DNA of 35,908 nt from Rhizobium sp. (GTDB taxonomy: Bacteria > Pseudomonadota > Alphaproteobacteria > Rhizobiales > Rhizobiaceae), in the NCBI GenBank assembly GCA_028290545.1, contig JAQGJP010000087.1, positions 1 to 35,908 on the forward strand, given 5' to 3'. This document shows, piece after piece, positions 24,593-33,893 of the stretch (positions are counted from its first letter, which is position 1; each line of letters opens with the position of its first letter). The position numbers were made by a program, and so were the translations under genes. The notes beneath the pieces are model-generated. The model was not told the DNA's origin, searched no databases, and was given only the letters and a program-made list of their open reading frames with translations.

Positions 24593-25735
24593 TTATCCGT
24601 TTGTCCGGCCGCCCGCTTTCACGCTGCCATAAAGTTCCAACATCCGGCGCATGTAACTGCTGACCTCGAAATATGTCTCGTACAGGCGCCTTCCATTGTC
24701 TGCCAGGGTTTGGCGCAAGGCAGGGTCGGATGCAATCCTGCGAAGCCCCGCGGCAATCTCGCCGACATTGCCCGGCTCCACGAACAGACATGTGACTTCG
24801 TTATCGAGCAATTCCGGGATCGATCCGACAGGCGTTGCCACGACCGGCAAGCGAGCACTGAGCGCCTCGATGATGCTCATCGGAAGGCCTTCCTGATAGC
24901 TGGGCAGCACCATTGCCCCGTGGGACAACAAAAGTTGGTGGACCGCTTCTCCCTCGATCCAGCCGGTAAATACGCATCTGTCGGCGATACCGAGCGTCTT
25001 TGCGAGTTCACTATAGCGTTCGACCTGGCCGCCGCCCGCCACCGTCAGCTCCACCGGGGCGCCTGCCTGCGCGAGCTGGGCCACGGCCTCAAGCAGCTCC
25101 CCCACCCCCTTGCGCGGGGACAGATTGGCCATGATCAGGAAGCGCCAGGGATTGGAATCGACACGCTGGCCAGTTGTTTCGACATCATTTGCGGCGTTGA
25201 AACGAACGACGACCCGATCATTGGCGACGCCGACCTCCTCGATCAGAAATGTCCGCCATAGCTCGCCGAGCACGATGTTGATATTGGCCGATCTGATCAT
25301 CCATCGCACGAGCGCCTGCATTCGTGGCGAAGACTTGCGAAAGAAAGGTATGAATTCGGCGCCGTGATGATGCAGGACAATCCGCATGCCCATCAGGCGG
25401 CCCAATGCCAGCAGCACGCCTTTGCGCGGAAAGCTCAGGTTCTCTGAAACCTGCAGGTGCAGAATCTCGGATCTATAGCGTATCCGGAGGTATATCAGCC
25501 GGATAATAGCCGCCTGCAGGTAGAATACCGACCAGTAGACCTTGCTTTCACCCCTGGCATCGAGAACATCGATCCGTATCCCGGGGTGATTGGCATCGAC
25601 CCAGCTCTTGATCGCCCGCGTTACCGAGCCTATGCCGCCGCCGCGAGTGATGCCGCCTGGAGAAACAAAAATTATACCATTCACGGAAGGCTTCGGTTGC
25701 GCAAAAGCCTGGTTCTCAGTACCGGACACCATCAT
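24593..25735 (-). CDS. GT4-family glycosyltransferase
   Basis: The 380-aa product is a GT-B, family 4 enzyme: GIIFVSPGGITRGGGIGSVTRAI provides the Gly-rich acceptor loop, IVLHHHGAEFIPFF contains the His cluster of the N-domain, the C-domain begins at RFLIMANLSPRKGVGELLEAV, and EGLPMSIIEALSARLPVVATPVGSIPEL is the canonical EX7E donor loop. It should add a sugar to the lipid-linked repeat unit. The tandem ATGs at 25735/25732 follow gtgaag; the conserved part begins about 20 residues in, so a shorter start is possible. It lies 86 bases upstream of the Tat glycanase on the same strand, and these two may form an operon. Confidence 0.88.
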   Translation of the reverse strand: MMVSGTENQAFAQPKPSVNGIIFVSPGGITRGGGIGSVTRAIKSWVDANHPGIRIDVLDARGESKVYWSVFYLQAAIIRLIYLRIRYRSEILHLQVSENLSFPRKGVLLALGRLMGMRIVLHHHGAEFIPFFRKSSPRMQALVRWMIRSANINIVLGELWRTFLIEEVGVANDRVVVRFNAANDVETTGQRVDSNPWRFLIMANLSPRKGVGELLEAVAQLAQAGAPVELTVAGGGQVERYSELAKTLGIADRCVFTGWIEGEAVHQLLLSHGAMVLPSYQEGLPMSIIEALSARLPVVATPVGSIPELLDNEVTCLFVEPGNVGEIAAGLRRIASDPALRQTLADNGRRLYETYFEVSSYMRRMLELYGSVKAGGRTNG

Positions 25736-26383
25736 GGATCAGACTTCACTCGATTGACAAACATCCCACATCGCTGCTTGGTCAGACTTTGCGGTTGCGG
25801 CCTAGTGGCAGCATCTGGGAATTTCCTCCAAGACTAAGGCTTATTTGCTGCAGCGCAACCAGATTATGAAGTCTTTTCTTTCGGGACAGGTCTACAGACT
25901 GCTATAGCGTCCCGTCGTTGATACCGGGAGAGGCTTGACCAGCCCACCGACAACATGAATTTGGTCTGCAATTCCACCATAGGCAATACCGACAACGGCT
26001 TAAACACGCTCTGATACCTATAGCGGGCAAGCGCCGAAGGCAAGTGCAACGGGCCGATTGTGGTGACCCAAGTCAACTTTGCACTTCAAGAGCTAACGCT
26101 TAGGGTTAATTTGAAACTATATCCCTGGCCTGACCATATTCGACCATTCATCCTTGCCTCATTGCTTGGCTACATTTATGTCGAGCGACAGACCGGGAAA
26201 ACTGTCCGTCAATTAAGGCGACGCGCATGAACGGATGCTCCGCATAGCGGCCGTTGAAACGATCATTGCTGCGTGTGGAAGCACTTTCGATCAGTTTACG
26301 ATTGACGAAATATGTCTTTCGCCTGCTATTGGGAATGACATATATATTGCATCGCAATAGTATCGCGAAAACTGAGGGCCTGC
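25736..26383. promoter_or_regulatory. Divergent intergenic region upstream of rfbCBDA
   Basis: About 650 bases separate the GT4 start (minus strand) from rfbC (plus strand). A 70-codon minus-strand frame at 25864-26076 starts with TTG, lacks a clear ribosome-binding site and resembles nothing I know. A weak promoter candidate for rfbC has ttgacg at 26302-26307 with tattgg near 26327. A small inverted repeat, attgc/gcaat with a 3-base loop, lies at about 26346-26358. GAGGG stands just before the rfbC start. Confidence 0.4.
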
Positions 26384-26962
26384 ATGCAATTCGAGCGTTT
26401 GGAAGTAACGGATGTCGTGAAGATCAAGCCGCCGCGATTTGGAGACGCCAGGGGCTATTTCTCTGAGGTCTTCAAGGAACAGTGGTTTCGCGAGAATATC
26501 GCCGATGTCGGTTTCGTACAGGACAACCAGTCGCTTTCGGCGACATCGGGCACGGTGCGCGGCCTGCATTTCCAGCTCGAGCCGTTCGCACAGGGCAAGC
26601 TGGTACGGGCCATCACGGGGTCGATCTTCGACGTTGCCGTCGATATCCGCACGGGATCGCCGACCTATGGAAAATGGGTTGGCGCCGAACTTTCCGCGGA
26701 AAATGGCGAACAGTTGTGGATCCCGGCGGGCTTTGCGCATGGATTTGCGACCATGGCACCAGACACCATCATCCACTACAAGGTCACCGCGCCATACAGC
26801 GCCAAGGATGACCGCGGCCTGTTGTGGAACGATGTTGACATCGGCATCGTCTGGCCGGTAGCTGCAGGCTCGGCGGTGTTGTCCGACAAGGACAAGATGC
26901 AGCCGAGGCTCGCGGATCTGCCGCGGTGTTTTGATTACCAGCATTCGAAGAAGGAGTCCTGA
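26384..26962 (+). CDS. rfbC: dTDP-4-dehydrorhamnose 3,5-epimerase
   Basis: The 192-aa RmlC/RfbC enzyme epimerises C3 and C5 of dTDP-4-keto-6-deoxyglucose, the third step to dTDP-L-rhamnose. Cupin-type sequence is seen throughout: [31 protein letters not shown] with the catalytic His, [29 protein letters not shown], and Y in [22 protein letters not shown]. Length is typical. The ATG follows GAGGG with spacing 6. It is the first gene of rfbCBDA; rfbB begins two bases after its stop. Cytoplasmic. Confidence 0.95.
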   Translation: MQFERLEVTDVVKIKPPRFGDARGYFSEVFKEQWFRENIADVGFVQDNQSLSATSGTVRGLHFQLEPFAQGKLVRAITGSIFDVAVDIRTGSPTYGKWVGAELSAENGEQLWIPAGFAHGFATMAPDTIIHYKVTAPYSAKDDRGLLWNDVDIGIVWPVAAGSAVLSDKDKMQPRLADLPRCFDYQHSKKES

Positions 26963-26964
26963 CC

Positions 26965-28020
26965 GTGCGCATTGTGGTTACCGGCGGAGCGGGTTTCATC
27001 GGATCGGCGCTTGTGAGGCATCTCGTTCGAGAAGCGGGCGCGGAGGTCCTCAATATCGACAAGCTGACCTATGCGGGCAATCTTGCGTCGCTGACCTCGA
27101 TCGAGAATGCGCCAAACTACCGGTTTCTCAAGGCCGACATCTGCGATCGCGCCGCCATGGCCGAGGCGATGGCCGATTTTCGGCCCGACCGGATCATGCA
27201 TCTGGCGGCAGAGAGCCATGTCGACCGCTCGATCACCGGCGCGGCCGATTTCATCGAGACCAATGTCATCGGAACCTTCAGCCTGCTCGAGGCCGCGCGG
27301 CAATACTGGAGCGCCCTGCCCGAGCCGGAGAGATCGGCGTTCCGCTTCCTGCATGTCTCGACCGACGAGGTCTACGGCTCTTTGGGGGATGAGGGATTGT
27401 TCGCCGAGACCACGCCGTATGACCCGTCTTCTCCCTATTCCGCCTCCAAGGCGGCCAGCGATCACCTGGCGATTGCCTGGCACCGGACCTATGGCCTTCC
27501 GGTCGTCGTGTCCAACTGCTCGAACAATTACGGGCCTTTCCACTTCCCGGAAAAACTCATTCCGCTGACAATTCTCAATGCGCTGGCAGGCCGCAGCCTG
27601 CCGATCTATGGCAGCGGCGCCAATATTCGCGACTGGCTCTATGTCGATGACCATGCCCGCGCCCTTGACCTGATCGCCAGCCGGGGACGGCCGGGCGAAA
27701 AATACAATGTCGGCGGTCGCAACGAGCGCCGTAACATCGATGTCGTCCAGGCGATCTGCGCGCTGATGGATGAGATGAGACCGGGCGCAGGACCGCATTC
27801 CGGCCTTATCACCCATGTGGCAGACAGGCCGGGCCACGATGCGCGCTACGCCATCGATGCCACCCGGCTCGAAACCGAGCTCGGCTGGAAAGCCAGGGAG
27901 AATTTCGACAGCGGCATCCGCAACACCGTCCGCTGGTATCTCGACAATGAATGGTGGTGGCAGCCGTTGCGCGACGGCGTCTATTCCGGCGAGCGCCTCG
28001 GCGTTCTGAAGCAGGGCTGA
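26965..28020 (+). CDS. rfbB: dTDP-glucose 4,6-dehydratase
   Basis: The 351-aa RmlB/RfbB enzyme is an extended short-chain dehydrogenase that converts dTDP-glucose to dTDP-4-keto-6-deoxyglucose with bound NAD+. It shows [15 protein letters not shown] (NAD-binding), [36 protein letters not shown] with the catalytic Asp-Glu, [12 protein letters not shown] (Tyr-x3-Lys) and [19 protein letters not shown]. The GTG start at 26965 has AAGGAG 9 bases upstream. It is the second gene of the rhamnose operon, two bases after rfbC and four before rfbD. Confidence 0.96.
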   Translation: MRIVVTGGAGFIGSALVRHLVREAGAEVLNIDKLTYAGNLASLTSIENAPNYRFLKADICDRAAMAEAMADFRPDRIMHLAAESHVDRSITGAADFIETNVIGTFSLLEAARQYWSALPEPERSAFRFLHVSTDEVYGSLGDEGLFAETTPYDPSSPYSASKAASDHLAIAWHRTYGLPVVVSNCSNNYGPFHFPEKLIPLTILNALAGRSLPIYGSGANIRDWLYVDDHARALDLIASRGRPGEKYNVGGRNERRNIDVVQAICALMDEMRPGAGPHSGLITHVADRPGHDARYAIDATRLETELGWKARENFDSGIRNTVRWYLDNEWWWQPLRDGVYSGERLGVLKQG

Positions 28021-28024
28021 CCGC

Positions 28025-28924
28025 ATGCGTATCGCCGTCACCGGAAAAAACGGTCAGGTCGTCACCGCGCTGCTGGAGAAGGGGCTGGAAGCCGGCATCG
28101 AAGTCGTCGCGGTTGGACGGCCGGAATTCGATCTTGCCGATGCGCGGTCGATACGATCGGCACTCGACAACATCCGACCCGACGTCATCGTCTCCGCCGC
28201 CGCCTATACAGCCGTCGACAGGGCCGAGAACGAACCGGATCTTGCATTTGCCGTCAATGCGGAAGGGGCTGGCGCGGTTGCCGAGGCGGCGGCGGCACTC
28301 GATGTGCCGGTCATCCATCTCTCTACCGACTACGTGTTTGCCGGCGACAAGCCTACCCCATACGTCGAAACGGACTCCACCGGGCCGGTCTCGGTCTATG
28401 GCCGCTCAAAACTCGAAGGCGAAGAGCGCCTTGCCGCAGCAACGCCCAATCACGTCATCCTCCGCACCGCCTGGGTCTATTCACCGTTTGGCGCCAATTT
28501 CCTCAAGACGATGCTGCGGCTTGCCGAGAGCCGCGACAGTGTGAGCGTCGTGGCCGACCAGCAGGGGCAGCCGACCAACGCGCTCGATATCGCCGATGCG
28601 GTCATTGCGATCGCCGGGAAATTGGTTTCTGACCCCGATCCGTCGCTGCGCGGCGTGTTTCATCTCGCCGGCAGCGGCAGCGGTACCTGGGCGGATTTTG
28701 CCGAAGCAATATTTGCCGGCCTCAAGGCGCGGACCGGAAAGTCCGTTTCGGTCGCGCGCATAGGCACGGCCGATTATCCGACGCCGGCAAAGCGCCCTGC
28801 CAATTCACGGCTGTCCACCACCAAGCTAGAACAGGCCTATGGAATCATCATTCCGGAGTGGCGGCGATCGACCGAAACGGTCCTTGATCGCCTGGTCCAG
28901 GCAGATAAGGGAAAATCGATATGA
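28025..28924 (+). CDS. rfbD: dTDP-4-dehydrorhamnose reductase
   Basis: The 299-aa RmlD/RfbD enzyme catalyses the last step to dTDP-L-rhamnose, reducing the 4-keto group with NAD(P)H. The Rossmann start [12 protein letters not shown], the conserved [35 protein letters not shown], the YGRSKLEGE motif (catalytic Tyr and Lys) and [14 protein letters not shown] are all present. Its final codons overlap the start of rfbA by four bases (ATGA), so the two are translationally coupled. Cytoplasmic. Confidence 0.95.
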   Translation: MRIAVTGKNGQVVTALLEKGLEAGIEVVAVGRPEFDLADARSIRSALDNIRPDVIVSAAAYTAVDRAENEPDLAFAVNAEGAGAVAEAAAALDVPVIHLSTDYVFAGDKPTPYVETDSTGPVSVYGRSKLEGEERLAAATPNHVILRTAWVYSPFGANFLKTMLRLAESRDSVSVVADQQGQPTNALDIADAVIAIAGKLVSDPDPSLRGVFHLAGSGSGTWADFAEAIFAGLKARTGKSVSVARIGTADYPTPAKRPANSRLSTTKLEQAYGIIIPEWRRSTETVLDRLVQADKGKSI

Positions 28925-29805
28925 AGGGGATTATCCTCGCAGGCGGCACGGGAACGCGGCTTTATCCGATCACCAGGGCCGTGTCCAAGCAACTGATGCC
29001 GGTGTACGACAAGCCGATGATCTACTATCCCCTGACCACGCTGATGCTGGCCGGGATCCGGGATATCCTGATCATCACCACCCCTCATGATCTTGAGGCC
29101 TTCAAAAGTCTGCTCGGCGACGGCAATCAATGGGGAATATCGCTGCGCTATGCCGCCCAGCCCAGTCCGGATGGTTTGGCACAGGCCTTCATCATCGGCG
29201 CCGACTTCATCGGCTCCAATCCCTCGGCGCTGATCCTTGGCGACAATATCTATTACGGCCACGGGCTGTCACAACTGCTGCGCAAGGGAACCAGCCGCAC
29301 CGAGGGCGCCACTGTGTTCGGCTATCACGTCACCGATCCCGAGCGCTATGGCGTGGTCGAATTCAACAAGGCCATGCAGGCGATCTCGATCGAGGAAAAG
29401 CCGGAGAAGCCGAGATCCAGCTGGGCGGTCACCGGGCTTTATTTCTACGATGCGCAGGTCGTTGATATCGCAGCCAATCTCAAGCCCTCACCGCGCGGAG
29501 AACTCGAGATCACCGACGTCAACCGCATCTATCTGGAGCGCGGACAGCTTTCCGTCGAACTCATGGGCCGTGGTTATGCCTGGCTCGACACCGGCACGCC
29601 CGACAGCCTGCTCGATGCTGCCGATTTTGTCGCCAGCCTTGAAAAGCGCCAGGGCTTCAAGATCGCCTGCCCCGAGGAAATCGCCTTCCGGCTGGGTCAT
29701 ATCGATGAAGCGCAACTGATGCTGCTCGCCGGGCAACTCGGCAAGAGCGCCTATGGCCAGTACCTCGCCAGGATCAGCCAGGACATTTACTCCACCGGAT
29801 TATGA
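28921..29805 (+). CDS. rfbA: Glucose-1-phosphate thymidylyltransferase
   Basis: The 294-aa RmlA/RfbA enzyme joins glucose-1-phosphate and dTTP to make dTDP-glucose, the first step of rhamnose synthesis. The nucleotide-binding signature [18 protein letters not shown] is followed by [43 protein letters not shown] and [13 protein letters not shown]. Length is normal for the family. It is the last gene of rfbCBDA. About 107 bases separate it from the polymerase/ligase gene on the same strand, with a ten-base palindrome, cttgatcaag, in between (29834-29843); transcription may continue. Confidence 0.96.
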   Translation: MKGIILAGGTGTRLYPITRAVSKQLMPVYDKPMIYYPLTTLMLAGIRDILIITTPHDLEAFKSLLGDGNQWGISLRYAAQPSPDGLAQAFIIGADFIGSNPSALILGDNIYYGHGLSQLLRKGTSRTEGATVFGYHVTDPERYGVVEFNKAMQAISIEEKPEKPRSSWAVTGLYFYDAQVVDIAANLKPSPRGELEITDVNRIYLERGQLSVELMGRGYAWLDTGTPDSLLDAADFVASLEKRQGFKIACPEEIAFRLGHIDEAQLMLLAGQLGKSAYGQYLARISQDIYSTGL

Positions 29806-29912
29806 GACGCCGCCCCTGACCCGGAGTATCCGTCTTGATCAAGCGGATTGGAGCTTCTCACCGTGCCCGGGGTCAGATATGGCCTTTGTGAGACGGAGGG
29901 GAATCGAACATC

Positions 29913-31469
29913 ATGTCGAATGCGGCTCTGCATTTATCGGGGACAGGACGGGCACTGGCCGCCCGCCTTCTCCGCTGGTTGTTTTGCCTCCTGCTTGTTG
30001 TCGTCGTCGTCCCTTCGGGCTCTGTTGATTTCAATGTGCTGCACCCCGTAGCGGCAGGCTTTTTCGGCTTGGCGCTGCTCGGGACGATCATCGGCGGACA
30101 CAATCGATCGATCCGCAGCGCATATGCGATCACCCTTTCGGTCGCGCTGGTGATCGGTTTGTGGATTGTCATCCAGGCGAGCAGCATTGCGGGAAATCCG
30201 TTCGCCAATCCGATCTGGGCCGATGCAGAACGGTTCTACGGTCCGATGGCGCAATCGATATCGGTGTCCCCGGGAGACACGTTTCAGGGGCTCATCGCGG
30301 CACTGCTGCCATTCTCCGCGTTCATGACCGTGCTGCTCATTTTCCAGAATGACAAGGATGCCGTCAATCTCATCCGTTTCTTCGTCGTCAGCGGCTGTGC
30401 GATCTGCGTGGTCGCACTGCTCCAGTTCCTGTTGTTTCCCGGCATGTTGTTGTTTGTACCCAAGAAATTCTATCTCGACAGCCTGACTGCGGTGTTCGTG
30501 AACCGCAACACCGCTGCGACCTATCTCGCCATGGTGATGATTTTTTCCGGCGGCCTTGCGTTCCACTCGCTGCAAAACGCGGGCTTTGTCAGTTTCATCC
30601 GCTTCCTGATCAATTCGAATCACAAGACCAGACGATCCGACGCGCTCCTCGTCATCTTTTATGTCACCACATTCGCTCTGGCCCTGACGGCCCTGATGCT
30701 GACCAAATCGCGGGCCGGCATCGCCGCGGGGATCACCGGATCTTGCGTCACCGGCATGATCCTTGCGTATTACGGAGGCCAGTCCGCGACACATTCATAC
30801 CATCGGGGATTCTCCCGTCCGCGCACTTCCCTGATCGCCAGACTGATGCGTGTCGGACTTGTGCTTCTGGCAATGATGTCCGTGGGCCTGGTTTTTGGCG
30901 GACAGGCCATCGTTCGCGCCGGCGTGCAAGGCACCGGCGACGTGCGCTTCTGCTTCCTGCCGACGCTGATCGACATGACAAGGGACAACTGGCTTGTCGG
31001 CACCGGCTTCGGAACCTTCCGCGATGTCTTTCCGGCCTATCGGGATCCCGCCTGTGGCGGCTTCGAGCTGTTTCTCAGCCTGGCGCACAATTTCTACCTC
31101 GAAGGATGGATTTCACTGGGGTTGCCATTCGTGATCACCGCCCTGATCGTCGTGGCCGCGCTGATCCATAATCTCTTCATAGGGCTCCGCGAGCGCCGGC
31201 GATATCGGTGGATCCCGGCGGCCGGCCTTGGGGTGCTGACGCTTCATCTGCTTCACAACAGTGTCGATTTCTCCATCCAGAATCCCGGGGTCGGGGTGAT
31301 GTTCGCCGCGCTGATGGCGGCGACCGTCGTCATCGCGCGCGGTCGATCCACAAAGTCAAAGAGAAGCGAAATCCTGGCAACCGAAGAACCTCCCGGCCCG
31401 AACGACGACGATCAGCGATCCACGCGAGGGTCTGTCGAGATTCAGGTTCTGGGCGGTCCGGCTACCTAG
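29913..31469 (+). CDS. O-antigen ligase/polymerase family membrane protein (Wzy_C-like)
   Basis: The 518-aa polytopic protein has about ten to twelve membrane segments and matches the O-antigen ligase/polymerase family. The central LTKSRAGIAAGITG is the typical loop start, and a periplasmic segment with GDVRFCFLPTLIDMTRDNWLVGTGFGTFRDVFPAY (the GxGxGxF-type motif) is followed by LSLAHNFYLEGWISLGLP, the conserved His-Asn near the end of Wzy_C domains. A hydrophilic tail (residues about 475-518) is acidic and probably cytoplasmic. ATG at 29913 has GGAGGGG upstream. It lies between the rhamnose operon and the Wza-like gene and might be the main EPS polymerase, with the gene at 19688 as an alternative. 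Confidence 0.85.
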   Translation: MSNAALHLSGTGRALAARLLRWLFCLLLVVVVVPSGSVDFNVLHPVAAGFFGLALLGTIIGGHNRSIRSAYAITLSVALVIGLWIVIQASSIAGNPFANPIWADAERFYGPMAQSISVSPGDTFQGLIAALLPFSAFMTVLLIFQNDKDAVNLIRFFVVSGCAICVVALLQFLLFPGMLLFVPKKFYLDSLTAVFVNRNTAATYLAMVMIFSGGLAFHSLQNAGFVSFIRFLINSNHKTRRSDALLVIFYVTTFALALTALMLTKSRAGIAAGITGSCVTGMILAYYGGQSATHSYHRGFSRPRTSLIARLMRVGLVLLAMMSVGLVFGGQAIVRAGVQGTGDVRFCFLPTLIDMTRDNWLVGTGFGTFRDVFPAYRDPACGGFELFLSLAHNFYLEGWISLGLPFVITALIVVAALIHNLFIGLRERRRYRWIPAAGLGVLTLHLLHNSVDFSIQNPGVGVMFAALMAATVVIARGRSTKSKRSEILATEEPPGPNDDDQRSTRGSVEIQVLGGPAT

Positions 31470-31736
31470 TCATGGTCATCCGCCGACCCGACCGACGCCT
31501 CTGTCCTGACAAAAATCTGCTCCGGCAGAACGTTTCCATCTAGCAATGAAAGGCTCTAATAAATGGCTTTGCACGATCGCGGGAGATGCCGGCATCCGCT
31601 GGCGGTTTTGACAGGATTAAGCAGGAATGAATGAACTGTTTTTCAAACTTCAATATTATGGATCGCTAAACAACGCAACTGTATAGTATTAACCATATTC
31701 ATTGACACTTAAACAGGACAAGAGAAAATTCCTAAG

Positions 31737-31756
31737 GTGTAGTTAAGGAACTACAC
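31737..31756. promoter_or_regulatory. Inverted repeat, 8-bp arms (candidate operator)
   Basis: gtgtagtt and aactacac are perfect reverse complements separated by aagg. The site is 30 bases downstream of the possible -35 ttgaca (31702) and 16 bases upstream of the next palindrome. It could be a protein-binding site or an RNA hairpin in the leader. Confidence 0.4.
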
Positions 31757-31772
31757 TCGTTTATTCATGTAA

Positions 31773-31788
31773 GTTGCATTAATGCAAC
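31773..31788. promoter_or_regulatory. Perfect 16-bp palindrome (candidate operator)
   Basis: gttgcattaatgcaac equals its reverse complement. Its ttgca/tgcaa arms look like those of LuxR-type boxes, but the match is only general. It lies about 145 bases before the wza-like start. Confidence 0.4.
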
Positions 31789-31932
31789 ATTCCAGTGCTG
31801 AGTTTCGTCATTTTGCGACATTAACCATCTTTACTTCTCGCATTGCACTATGCGATATGCAACAAAAAATGTAATAAAAAGAAGGTTGGCGTTCCCAGTG
31901 TGAGGGCGTAAATTCTTTGGATAGGGGCGACT

Positions 31933-33144
31933 ATGCGGGGTTCTTCCGTAACTTTAAAGTGCTCGGCAGCATTCATCGTATCGATCAGCCTCGCCTCCTG
32001 CAACACGTTGCCGAGATCGGGCCCTTCCCATCAGTCGATCGACAAAAGTGCATCCAGCAAGTATGTTTCTGTCGACAAGAAGGTCGGGATTGACTACGCG
32101 CTTGTCGATATCACCAAGCAGGTCGCTTCGTTTTTCGACTATACAATCATCAATTCTCTCGAAAATGGCTTCGGCGGCGGCAAAGGTCCCCCACCCCAGA
32201 ACCCGCTCGGCATCGGCGACGTTGTCGAAATAACAATTTTTGAAGCGCAGGCGGGCGGTCTTTTCATTCCGGATGACGCCGGCAGCCGTCCAGGCAACTA
32301 CATCACCCTGCCGAAGCAGACCGTCGATCGTACCGGCATGATCAGCGTTCCCTACGCCGGTCCGATCCGCGTTGCGGGACGCTCGGTCGGCGATGTTCAG
32401 GCCGATATCGAAAAGCGCCTTTCCAATCGCGCCATCGAGCCGCAGGTCATCATCACCACCACGCTGGCGCGCTCCAACAATATTTCCGTGCTTGGCGACG
32501 TCAACACCCCTGCCCAACTGGATCTCAGCCCCGCCGGCGAGCGCGTGCTTGATGTTCTCGCCCGTTCCGGCGGCCTGAATGCGCCGCAATACGAGACCTA
32601 TGTCACGATCGAGCGCAATGGCCGCCAGGCAACGGTGCTGTTCCGCACCCTGGTCGACAAGCCATCGGAAAATATCTATGTGCGTCCCGGCGATACGATC
32701 TATGTCAGCCGCGAGCGCCGCACCTATCTGGTGTTCGGAGCAACCGAACAGGCGGGCCGCCTCGACTTCGAGGATTCCAATCTCACCCTCGGCGAAGCGA
32801 TCGCCAAGACCGGCGGGTTGCTCGATGGGCGCGCCGATCCGGCCCAGGTATTCCTCTATCGGGAAGTCCCTCGCGATACGCTGGTCAAGATGGGAGTCGA
32901 TGTCAGCAAGTTCAACGGGGCGATTATTCCCACTGTCTTCCGCGCCAACTTGCGCGATCCGGCAATCTTCTTCGCGATCCAGGAATTCAAGATGAAGGAC
33001 AAGGATACGATTTACGTCTCCAATGCGGATGCGGTTGAACTGACCAAGTTCCTTGCGCTGATCAACAACGTTTCCGATACGACGGCAAATGTTCCGGCCA
33101 ATGCTCTGACATCACGTACATCCATCAGGCGGTTAACCAGATAA
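31933..33144 (+). CDS. Wza/PssN-like outer-membrane polysaccharide export lipoprotein
   Basis: The 403-aa product has a lipoprotein signal (lipobox LASC, Cys23 expected to be lipidated) and a Poly_export domain: LGIGDVVEITIFEA, ITLPKQTVDRTGMISVPYAGPIRVAGRSVGDVQADIEKRL, and PQVIITTTLARSNNISVLGDV. Two SLBB-type domains follow (PAQLDLSPAGERVLDVLARSGG and RTYLVFGATEQAGRLDF...TLGEAIAKTGG). Such proteins form the periplasmic/outer-membrane channel for EPS, working with the Wzc/ExoP co-polymerase at 1832, 28 kb away. The ATG follows agggg about 7 bases upstream. A QEFKMKDKDTIYVSNADAVE segment is typical near the end. Length is normal for Wza/PssN/ExoF-type exporters. Confidence 0.93.
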   Translation: MRGSSVTLKCSAAFIVSISLASCNTLPRSGPSHQSIDKSASSKYVSVDKKVGIDYALVDITKQVASFFDYTIINSLENGFGGGKGPPPQNPLGIGDVVEITIFEAQAGGLFIPDDAGSRPGNYITLPKQTVDRTGMISVPYAGPIRVAGRSVGDVQADIEKRLSNRAIEPQVIITTTLARSNNISVLGDVNTPAQLDLSPAGERVLDVLARSGGLNAPQYETYVTIERNGRQATVLFRTLVDKPSENIYVRPGDTIYVSRERRTYLVFGATEQAGRLDFEDSNLTLGEAIAKTGGLLDGRADPAQVFLYREVPRDTLVKMGVDVSKFNGAIIPTVFRANLRDPAIFFAIQEFKMKDKDTIYVSNADAVELTKFLALINNVSDTTANVPANALTSRTSIRRLTR

Positions 33145-33234
33145 TTACATTTTTTGCTTTCACCCCAGCATATCTTGTGACGGTCGGAAGCATGTGGTAA
33201 ATATCGGGTTAATTGTTTTCAAGGAAATACCGCC

Positions 33235-33885
33235 GTGGCAAATGCTATAAGAGTATCGCGTTCGAGTTTTTTACTTTCGGCGGGCGCGTTGATTGCGTTG
33301 TCGAATGTCGCCGCTGCGCAAACCACAACCGAAGCCAAACCGGATGTCACCTGCCTGCAGACGCCCGCCAAGATGAGCGACAGCGATCTACAAGCGTTCA
33401 TCGGCGACCCCAAGGCATTGCTGACCGCCAACCCCATGGGCGGACTGCCGCTTTCCAGCCGCGTCAGGGAACTTGCCGGTTCCAGCAGCAACGCGTTCCA
33501 AAAGATCATGGAATTGACCAAGGATGCGAGCGATGGCCAGAAATCAGCGATCGCTGCAGGTCTTGCAAGTGTCGTGTCCGTTTGTGATGGGGTAGGAACG
33601 GATGCCGCCCAGGGCTACGCCTCGGTAATCCAGACTGCGGTCGCCAACTCCGGTGATGCCCAGTTCGCCTCGACGTTCCAGGTGTCGTCGAAGGACGTCA
33701 GTGCTGCGTCCGTAAGCCCGGGTGCGGGAGATGTCGCTGTTGGCGGAGGCGCGACGGACGACGGCGGCAAACAGGCGAGCGGCACCAATCTGTACAAATC
33801 CCCGGGCGACGGACCGCTGGATACGACCTCGAATGACTATGCGATTGGAGGCCACATGACCAGTTTTAGCGCGACGACCCAATAA
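33235..33885 (+). CDS. Exported protein of unknown function
   Basis: The 216-aa product begins with a Sec-type signal (MANAIRVSRSSFLLSAGALIALSNVAAAQ, cleavage expected after AAA). The mature part has two Cys (VTCLQT and VSVCDG) that could form a disulfide, a helical region (about residues 70-125, with AGSSSNAFQKIMELTK and KSAIAAGLASVV) and a low-complexity Gly/Ser/Ala tail. The GTG at 33235 follows aaggaaa with 9-base spacing. It lies between the wza-like gene and an anchored protein on the same strand, so it may take part in EPS export. I recognise no domain. Confidence 0.65.
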   Translation: MANAIRVSRSSFLLSAGALIALSNVAAAQTTTEAKPDVTCLQTPAKMSDSDLQAFIGDPKALLTANPMGGLPLSSRVRELAGSSSNAFQKIMELTKDASDGQKSAIAAGLASVVSVCDGVGTDAAQGYASVIQTAVANSGDAQFASTFQVSSKDVSAASVSPGAGDVAVGGGATDDGGKQASGTNLYKSPGDGPLDTTSNDYAIGGHMTSFSATTQ

Positions 33886-33893
33886 TTGTAACT

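Larger units (their letters stand above)
31470..31932. promoter_or_regulatory. AT-rich leader region of the wza-like gene with two inverted repeats
   Basis: About 460 bases precede the Wza-like gene and are AT-rich from about 31630 on. Present are an inverted repeat gtgtagtt-aagg-aactacac (31737-31756), a perfect 16-base palindrome gttgcattaatgcaac (31773-31788), and ttgaca at 31702-31707 as a possible -35 box; the matching -10 is not clear. No convincing open frame is present. The length and structure suggest strong regulation of the export/priming genes downstream. Confidence 0.5.

Noticed and set aside
25864..26076. A 70-codon minus-strand frame in the gap upstream of rfbC
   Set aside because: TTG start, no clear ribosome-binding site and no recognisable family. 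It could be a remnant, but the evidence is too weak.
29834..29843. Palindrome cttgatcaag after rfbA as a terminator
   Set aside because: Short, no loop and no T-run; too weak to call as a terminator.
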